Source: Lachnospiraceae bacterium
Lineage (GTDB): Bacteria; Bacillota; Clostridia; Lachnospirales; Lachnospiraceae
Length of the DNA: 5,454 nt
Direction: 5' to 3'
Assembly (NCBI GenBank): GCA_021199395.1
Contig: JAJQIE010000156.1
Location: 1 to 5,454, forward strand
Within the stretch, counting starts at the first letter, position 1. Each line of letters starts with the position of its first letter. Under the pieces are notes generated by a model. That model saw only the letters and a program-made list of their open reading frames with translations, did not search any database and had not been told where the DNA came from. Shown here in pieces: positions 1-4,334 of the stretch. The translations under genes were made by a program, and so were the position numbers.

Positions 1-877
1 GACGGACGAGGAAACCGAGGAAGAAACGGAAGCAGAGACCGAGACAGAGACCGAAACTGAGACTGAGAGCGAGACCGAGGAAGTAGCGGAACTCGAAGTT
101 ATGTCTTATGATGAGTACATGGCGGCGGATCTTGATACTGAGGTTGTAGTGGAGACCTATGTACAGGCGAAGCAGTCCTGGTGGGAAGATCAGGCGACCG
201 TATATACACAGGATGAGGATGGCGCATACTTCCTGTACAATATGGAATGCTCGGAGGAGGATTATGAGCTGCTTGAGGCAGGAACCAAGATTCGAGTTAC
301 CGGATATAAGTCGGAATGGTCAGGTGAAGTGGAGATCATCGACGCGACGTTTGAAATCATAGAGGACGCAGACACCTTTGTTGCGGATCCTCTGGATGTG
401 ACAGAGCTTCTGGGGACAGATGAGCTGGAGGAGCATCAGAATGAGTATGTTTCCTTTACCGGAATGACAGTTGAGGCTTCTGAGGATGCGGATGGAAACG
501 AAGTGGCGTTCCTGTACAGCTGGGATGGATCCGGCCAGGATGGAGATGACCTGTATTTCAATGTTTCCTATAACGGCGAGACCTATACCTTCACGGTAGA
601 ATCCTATCTGTGTGACAATACCACAGAGGTTTATCAGGCTGTGACGGAGCTGGAGGTTGGCGATGTCATTGACATGGAAGGCTTCCTGTACTGGTATGAG
701 GGTGTGAATCCGCATATTACCTCTGTAGCTGCGTCAGAAGCAGAAGAAGCTGATGAGGAGGATACTGAGGAAGAATCTGAAACTGAAGCAACTGAGGAGG
801 AAGAGACCGAAGAAGCTGAGGAAGAGACTGAATCAGAAACCGCAGAGGAAGCTGAAACGGATTCGAATGAGATTTAA
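1..877 (+). CDS. Highly acidic, probably exported protein with two OB-fold-like segments (5' end missing)
   Basis: The frame is open from the left edge (first full codon at position 2) to TAA at 875-877, giving 291 visible residues. The true start and any signal peptide or lipobox lie outside the window. The ATG at 101 has no ribosome binding site and sits inside the open frame, so it is not a credible start. Visible order: Glu/Thr-rich stretch (residues 1-33), a beta-rich segment at about 45-121 containing VYTQDEDGAYFLYN and GTKIRVTGY, a second at about 147-242 ending in VGDVIDMEGFLYW, then a 48-residue tail with 28 Asp/Glu and no Lys or Arg. Alternating strands and Gly-turn patterns resemble tandem OB folds; this is inference from pattern only. 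There are two Cys (C83, C204), which could form a disulfide. Only three Lys and one Arg occur in 291 residues. No LPXTG or C-terminal membrane anchor is present, so a lipoprotein or secreted protein is likely. The function is unknown. It is separated from the next gene by a terminator. Confidence 0.85.
   Translation, partial: TDEETEEETEAETETETETETESETEEVAELEVMSYDEYMAADLDTEVVVETYVQAKQSWWEDQATVYTQDEDGAYFLYNMECSEEDYELLEAGTKIRVTGYKSEWSGEVEIIDATFEIIEDADTFVADPLDVTELLGTDELEEHQNEYVSFTGMTVEASEDADGNEVAFLYSWDGSGQDGDDLYFNVSYNGETYTFTVESYLCDNTTEVYQAVTELEVGDVIDMEGFLYWYEGVNPHITSVAASEAEEADEEDTEEESETEATEEEETEEAEEETESETAEEAETDSNEI
35..76 (+). repeat. Imperfect hexanucleotide tandem repeat encoding Glu-Thr pairs
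   Basis: Seven consecutive 6-bp units of the form GARACN (one is GAGAGC) encode alternating Glu-Thr/Ser. They sit within a longer acidic stretch of the first gene. Third-position and Glu-codon differences between units show an old or selected repeat, not a fresh expansion. Such arrays can change length by slippage in whole-codon steps without breaking the frame. Confidence 0.7.
731..874 (+). repeat. Low-complexity acidic tail-coding segment (Glu/Thr/Ala/Ser)
   Basis: This stretch encodes the last 48 residues of the acidic protein, 28 of them Glu or Asp, with no basic residues. Runs of GAG/GAA are broken by Thr, Ser and Ala codons. It mirrors the Glu/Thr-rich stretch at the left edge of the window, so the folded core is flanked on both sides by disordered polyanionic segments. 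Confidence 0.6.
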
Positions 878-919
878 GGGAAGCGTTTCCATCGTTTCAC
901 AGGCTTGAAAAAGAAAGCA

Positions 920-940
920 TGTGCAAAAAGTATTTGCGCA
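920..940 (+). other. Small inverted repeat after the acidic-protein gene
   Basis: An eight-pair stem (920-927 with 933-940, one pair being a T-G wobble) encloses a five-base loop. It lies between the stop codon at 877 and the strong terminator at 953. No T-run follows it, so it is not itself a terminator. It may stabilise the 3' end of the transcript. Confidence 0.35.
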
Positions 941-952
941 GGCAGAAGAAAG

Positions 953-982
953 TCCCCCGGATATGGCGTCCGGGGGATTTTT
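953..982 (+). terminator. Rho-independent terminator of the acidic-protein gene
   Basis: A perfect nine-pair GC-rich stem (TCCCCCGGA at 953-961 with TCCGGGGGA at 969-977) encloses a seven-base loop and is followed directly by five Ts (978-982). It lies 75 nt after the stop codon. It should end the upstream transcript and isolate it from the phosphatase-coaBC operon. Confidence 0.9.
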
Positions 983-985
983 AAA

Positions 986-1033
986 GGAGCACAGATTTGA
1001 CCTTTTGCTGATATTGTTAAGGGGAGCACAGAT
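986..1033 (+). repeat. 11-bp direct repeat carrying the phosphatase ribosome binding site
   Basis: GGAGCACAGAT occurs exactly at 986-996 and again at 1023-1033. The second copy, preceded by extra Gs (GGGGAG at 1021-1026), is the ribosome binding site of the phosphatase gene, seven bases before its ATG. The first copy has the same purine core, but the ATG position reads TTTG. A TTG there would encode only four residues before TGA. The repeat may be chance, a duplicated translation start, or a binding site. Confidence 0.45.
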
Positions 1034-1642
1034 ATGAAACTATATGTGGCAAGACATGGACAGACACAGTGGAATCTGGAGAACCGCGTCAGCGGCAGAA
1101 CCGATATTCCGCTGACGGAGCTTGGGCTGAAGCAGGCCGGGATGCTTGCGGAGGAAGCGTCCGGGCTGGAGCTTGACCTGATAATAGCGTCTCCTCTGTT
1201 GCGGGCGCAGCAGACGGCTGCTGTCGTAGCAAAACGCTGTGAAATTCCGATGATTACAGACGAACGCCTGATTGAGCATGATTTTGGCTGCTTTGAGGGA
1301 TGTCTGCGCACGGATCCGGAATTTCGCGCCATCCGCAAAAATCTCGCCTTTCGGTATCCGGGCGGAGAATCCTCGTTTGATGTGGCGGCGCGGGTTTACA
1401 GTCTGCTTGATGAAATACGGATAACCTGTGCCGATAAGAATGTACTGCTGGTGTGCCATGGGGCGCTTGCCCGCGTGCTCCGCACTTATTTTGTGGATAT
1501 GACAAATGAGGAATTCGGCGCTTTTATGACGGATAATTGTAAATGTGTGCTGTATGAGACAGAGGATGGCTCGCACGGTAACAGGGCAGGCAGAGACGGA
1601 GAGGAGACAGCGATATGCTCAGAGGAAAAACGGTTATTTTAG
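1034..1642 (+). CDS. Histidine phosphatase family protein (phosphoglycerate mutase-like)
   Basis: This 202-residue cytoplasmic enzyme belongs to the branch-1 histidine phosphatase superfamily, which removes phosphate from small metabolites through a phosphohistidine intermediate. Near the N terminus is the signature RHGQTQWN (residues 7-14), with H8 as nucleophile and R7 as phosphate pocket. SPLLRAQQTA (53-62) supplies R57. E81 in LIEHDFGCFEG is the likely general acid. PGGES (109-113) precedes VCHGALARVL, which holds the second catalytic His, H142. All expected catalytic residues are present, so activity is likely. The substrate cannot be read from sequence: CobC-type, phosphoserine, sugar-phosphate and broad-specificity phosphatases look alike here. 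The start is set by GGGGAG at 1021-1026. The last roughly 25 residues are hydrophilic, lie beyond the usual family core, and run across the coaBC ribosome binding site and start, giving a 28-nt overlap that suggests translational coupling. Confidence 0.92.
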   Translation: MKLYVARHGQTQWNLENRVSGRTDIPLTELGLKQAGMLAEEASGLELDLIIASPLLRAQQTAAVVAKRCEIPMITDERLIEHDFGCFEGCLRTDPEFRAIRKNLAFRYPGGESSFDVAARVYSLLDEIRITCADKNVLLVCHGALARVLRTYFVDMTNEEFGAFMTDNCKCVLYETEDGSHGNRAGRDGEETAICSEEKRLF

Positions 1643-2817
1643 GCGTGACGGGAAGCATTGCCGCATATAAGGCGGCAAACCTGGCAAGCCTGTTGAAGAA
1701 GCAGCACGCGGATGTCCATGTGATTCTGACAGAAAACGGCCGGCAGTTTATCACGCCGGTCACATTTGAGACTCTGACCGGCAATAAATGTCTGACCGAC
1801 ACCTTTGATCGGAATTTTCAGTTCAATGTGGAGCATGTAGAGCTGGCAAAACGGGCGGATCTGGCGCTTGTGGCTCCTGCCAGTGCAGATACGGCGGCAA
1901 AGCTGGCACATGGGCTTGCGGATGATATGCTGACGACGACGCTGCTGGCGTGTACCTGTCCCAAGCTGATCGCTCCGGCTATGAATACAAGGATGTATCA
2001 GAATCCCGTGACGCAGGATAATCTGAAGCTTCTGCGAAAATACGGGTGGACGGTAATCGAGCCTGTCTGCGGGCATCTGGCCTGTGGAGATGAGGGCGCC
2101 GGAAAGTTTCCGGATGAGCGTGTGATTGTTGAGCACGTATTGAATGAAATTGCGCGCAAAAAGGATATGGAAGGACTGCATGTTCTGGTGACCGCGGGAC
2201 CGACGCAGGAGGCGCTGGATCCGGTGCGCTTTCTGTCGAACCATTCGACCGGGAAAATGGGGTATGCTCTGGCACGGGTTTGCCGTCAGCGGGGCGCGAA
2301 TGTAACGCTGGTTTCAGGAAAGACGCATTTACCTTCGCCGATCGGTGTGGAGCTGGTGCCGGTGGTTTCCGCACAGGAAATGTATGACGCGGTGACAGAG
2401 CGTTCAGATGGGCAGGATGTTATTATCATGGCCGCCGCGGTTGCGGACTACCGTCCGGCTTCTGTGTCGGAGCAGAAGCTCAAAAAGAGTGACGATGATC
2501 TTATACTGCCGCTTGCAAGAACACAGGATATTCTTGCAAGCATTGGTGAGCACAGACCAAAGGGTCAGGTGCTCTGCGGCTTTGCGATGGAGACGGAGGA
2601 CATGCTTGCCCATGCCCGTGAAAAGCTGAGACGTAAGCATCTGGATCTGATTGCGGCAAACAATGTCCGGACAAAAGGAGCCGGGTTTGGCACGGATACA
2701 AATGTGATTACACTGCTTACAGAGGACGACCAGACCGAGCTGGAGCTGATGAGTAAGGAGGAAGCGGCGGATCGGATTGCGGATGCAATTATGGAGATAC
2801 GGAGCAGAGACCGCTGA
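1615..2817 (+). CDS. coaBC: Bifunctional phosphopantothenoylcysteine decarboxylase / phosphopantothenate-cysteine ligase
   Basis: CoaBC makes 4'-phosphopantetheine for coenzyme A. The C-terminal CoaB domain joins 4'-phosphopantothenate to cysteine using CTP, and the N-terminal CoaC flavoprotein (FMN) decarboxylates the product. The 400-residue length matches full-size bacterial fusions. CoaC (about 1-185) shows the FMN-binding GVTGSIAAYK (10-19), catalytic H74 in NVEH, APAMN (120-124) and the active-site C157 in LACGDEGAGK. CoaB (about 186-400) shows VTAGPTQEALDPVRFLSNHSTGKMG with N209, then AAAVADYRP (273-281) and K288 in the KLKK motif, corresponding to the Asn and Lys important in the E. 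coli enzyme. No motif is missing. A GGAG at 1603-1606 lies eight bases before the ATG. The gene overlaps the phosphatase by 28 nt in a different frame, so the two form an operon; no terminator follows directly. Confidence 0.97.
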   Translation: MLRGKTVILGVTGSIAAYKAANLASLLKKQHADVHVILTENGRQFITPVTFETLTGNKCLTDTFDRNFQFNVEHVELAKRADLALVAPASADTAAKLAHGLADDMLTTTLLACTCPKLIAPAMNTRMYQNPVTQDNLKLLRKYGWTVIEPVCGHLACGDEGAGKFPDERVIVEHVLNEIARKKDMEGLHVLVTAGPTQEALDPVRFLSNHSTGKMGYALARVCRQRGANVTLVSGKTHLPSPIGVELVPVVSAQEMYDAVTERSDGQDVIIMAAAVADYRPASVSEQKLKKSDDDLILPLARTQDILASIGEHRPKGQVLCGFAMETEDMLAHAREKLRRKHLDLIAANNVRTKGAGFGTDTNVITLLTEDDQTELELMSKEEAADRIADAIMEIRSRDR

Positions 2818-2910
2818 GGCTTTTGCGGTATGTTATCGGCAAAACATTCTGCGTATTATGCACAAGCTCTTACGATACGGTCTACTGGCTGTCAGATTGC
2901 GCGAAAATAG

Positions 2911-2916
2911 GGAGGG
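2911..2916 (+). promoter_or_regulatory. Ribosome binding site that fixes a GTG start
   Basis: GGAGGG lies eight bases before the GTG at 2925. This spacing selects GTG over the ATG at 2823, which has no convincing binding site, and over the ATG at 2930, which is in another frame and gives only a few codons. Confidence 0.65.
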
Positions 2917-2924
2917 TTACAGGA

Positions 2925-3152
2925 GTGAAATGCTACGAAACGGTATGGGAAATTTTTAACAAGTGTCCGAACAACCAGATGCGGGATGTTTTTATTGATG
3001 AGATTGAGATTGATGATATCGAGGCTTATTTAAGGAGCAAGTTCAGCGGCAGGGACGTAAGCTGGGAAAGGACGGTACGTGCGGACGGGACGATCGTTTA
3101 TGATATTGCTGCATCCGGGATACGGGAGCGGTACTCTTTTACAGAGATTTGA
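2925..3152 (+). CDS. Small acidic protein of unknown function (75 residues, GTG start)
   Basis: I do not recognise this family. With the GTG at 2925 the product is 75 residues. The frame is also open from an ATG at 2823 (109 residues), but that extra segment, running through Cys- and Tyr-rich sequence, looks like translated leader. The protein opens with a helical, aromatic segment (YETVWEIFNKCPNNQMRDVF), then an acidic stretch (IDEIEIDDIEAYLRSKF). It ends with a beta-like half (VSWERTVRADGTIVYDIAA, then RERYSFTEI). There is no signal peptide, no membrane segment and only two Cys, so a soluble cytoplasmic protein of mixed alpha/beta fold is likely. Codon use resembles its neighbours. It sits 107 nt after coaBC and 149 nt before the MoxR ATPase, so it could be co-transcribed with either. 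The good ribosome binding site and protein-like composition are the support for it being real. Confidence 0.72.
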   Translation: MKCYETVWEIFNKCPNNQMRDVFIDEIEIDDIEAYLRSKFSGRDVSWERTVRADGTIVYDIAASGIRERYSFTEI

Positions 3153-3169
3153 CGCTGGAATACCGGTGG

Positions 3170-3207
3170 CGATGGCGAAAGCACGTAGTGCGGAACCATC
3201 GGCTTTT
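3170..3207 (+). other. Two-tier stem-loop with short T-run downstream of the small gene
   Basis: An outer six-pair stem (3170-3175 with 3196-3201) encloses a purine-rich internal loop and an inner four-pair stem (3181-3184 with 3188-3191) with a three-base loop. Four Ts follow at 3204-3207. It lies 17 nt after the stop codon of the 75-residue gene. It could be a weak terminator or attenuator limiting read-through into the ATPase gene. The split stem and short T-run make it much weaker than the terminator at 953-982. Confidence 0.4.
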
Positions 3208-3230
3208 ATAAGTAGTGATGAAGCGATAAT

Positions 3231-3279
3231 TGCTGCATGGGCTACTATCATATGATTAAGGCAGCATAAGGGTATGATA
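3231..3279 (+). other. Interleaved inverted repeats upstream of the ATPase gene (possible pseudoknot leader)
   Basis: Two complementary pairs interleave: TGCTGC at 3231-3236 with GCAGCA at 3261-3266, and TATCATA at 3246-3252 with TATGATA at 3273-3279. Loops of nine, eight and six bases would allow an H-type pseudoknot ending five bases before the ATPase ribosome binding site. A 10-bp palindrome, ATCATATGAT (3247-3256), overlaps it and could instead be an operator. The segment is short and AT-rich, so chance pairing is possible. Confidence 0.25.
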
Positions 3280-3301
3280 CTGTGAGAGGACAATTGCGAT
3301 T

Positions 3302-4225
3302 ATGGATAAAATAGTTCAGTCCCTGAGGGCGCAGGGAGTGGATTCTTCCCTGTTGGATGCGATTGCGGAGTTTCGGAGCCGCTATCCTGCAGGAGAGAAT
3401 CAGCGGGAGCGGATTACGCCGCCGATGCTCCCTTATTATGGGCGGGAGACTTTTGAGATGGCGGCCTGTGCGCTGCTTCAGGGGGAGAATATTCTGCTGA
3501 CCGGGACGAAGGCGACCGGAAAAAATGTGCTTGCGGAAAATCTGGCGTGGGTGTTTGGACGCCCATCCTACAATATTTCGTTCCATGTTAATATGGACAG
3601 CAGCGCTCTGATTGGGACAGATACGTTTCGCAATAATGAGGTGCAGCTGCGCACCGGGCCTGTCTACGACTGTGCGGTGTGTGGAGGCTTTGGCATTTTT
3701 GACGAGATCAACATGGCAAAAAATGACGCGGTTTCGGTTCTGCATGCGACGCTGGACTACCGCCGTATCCTGGATGTGCCGGGATATGAGAAGATAAAGC
3801 TCCACGACGCGGCGAGGTTTATCGGGACGATGAATTACGGATACGCAGGGACGAGAGAGCTGAATGAGGCGCTGGTGTCGCGTTTCCTTGTGATTGAAAT
3901 GCCGTCTGTGACTGAGGAAGCGCTGCACGCGATACTGACCGGGCTCTTTCCTGATTTTACAGGGGAGGGACTGCGGCAGATCTGCGGCCTGTTCCTGGAT
4001 CTGCAGAACAAAGCGGACAACAATGAGATTTCGACCAAGCCCCTCGATCTGCGGGGCCTGATCGGCGCTTTGAAGACTGTGCGGGCAGGCTTGTCCCCAC
4101 GGCTCGCGGTGCGGATGGGGATTGTAAATAAAAGCTTTGACCTTTTCGAGCGCGAGCTGGTGGAGGATATTGTAATGACAAGAATTCCGGAGAGCTGGAC
4201 GCCGGGTGATCTGTTTCTGTCGTGA
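3302..4225 (+). CDS. MoxR-type AAA+ ATPase (NorQ/CbbQ/CobS-like)
   Basis: This 307-residue cytoplasmic protein belongs to the MoxR branch of AAA+ ATPases, which form ring hexamers that remodel or activate partner complexes, often metalloenzymes. Visible elements in order: P-loop GTKATGKN (68-75), Walker B GIFDE (131-135) followed by INMAKNDAVSVLHATLD, sensor 1 N178 in GTMNYGY, arginine-finger region LVSRF (R194), and a sensor-2-like helix starting PLDLRGLIGAL (R251). The P-loop ends in GKN instead of the usual GKT/GKS, although K74, D134 and E135 are intact. A C-x2-C pair (C124, C127) lies just before Walker B. The start is secure: an in-frame TGA at 3275 leaves no upstream option, and GAGAGGA at 3284-3290 precedes the ATG at slightly long spacing. 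The next gene begins 109 nt downstream with no terminator between them, and the pairing with a NorD/CobT-like protein supports a two-component chaperone. The client is unknown. Confidence 0.93.
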   Translation: MDKIVQSLRAQGVDSSLLDAIAEFRSRYPAGENQRERITPPMLPYYGRETFEMAACALLQGENILLTGTKATGKNVLAENLAWVFGRPSYNISFHVNMDSSALIGTDTFRNNEVQLRTGPVYDCAVCGGFGIFDEINMAKNDAVSVLHATLDYRRILDVPGYEKIKLHDAARFIGTMNYGYAGTRELNEALVSRFLVIEMPSVTEEALHAILTGLFPDFTGEGLRQICGLFLDLQNKADNNEISTKPLDLRGLIGALKTVRAGLSPRLAVRMGIVNKSFDLFERELVEDIVMTRIPESWTPGDLFLS

Positions 4226-4334
4226 GGCTATGTGAACGCCAGAATAATTTTGTGTAAAACGACTAAATTTCAGTTCCGGTTTATACGGGCCGGGAGGAGA
4301 GGAAAAACAGCGGGCATTATGAGGAAAAAGTTTT

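Noticed and set aside
320..715. 131-codon open frame on the minus strand inside the acidic-protein gene
   Set aside because: It lies entirely opposite a convincing coding frame, has no recognisable motif, and arises because Glu- and Asp-rich codons give few stops on the opposite strand.
997..1017. Promoter for the phosphatase-coaBC operon (TTGACC at 997-1002, TGATATTGT at 1009-1017)
   Set aside because: The two elements are only nine bases apart, far from the usual 17, and the extended -10-like element would start transcription inside the ribosome binding site. A promoter is expected after the terminator, but I cannot place it.
2777..2959. 60-codon plus-strand frame overlapping the end of coaBC and the start of the small gene
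   Set aside because: It overlaps two better-supported frames and has no ribosome binding site or motif.
3100..3255. Possible 51-codon plus-strand gene (with an internal ATG at 3172 giving 27 residues)
   Set aside because: It overlaps the end of the 75-residue gene in another frame, neither ATG has a good ribosome binding site, and the 3' half coincides with the inverted repeats. The Ala/Ser/Ile-rich product is not distinctive.
3248..3928. 226-codon open frame on the minus strand opposite the ATPase gene
   Set aside because: The plus strand encodes clear AAA+ motifs throughout. The minus-strand product is rich in Arg, His and Ile with no family pattern, typical of an antisense shadow.
4226..4334. 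Separate promoter or terminator between the ATPase gene and its partner
   Set aside because: There is no hairpin followed by a T-run. TTGTGT at 4250 and TTATAC at 4281 are spaced too far apart for a promoter. Read-through from the ATPase gene is more likely.
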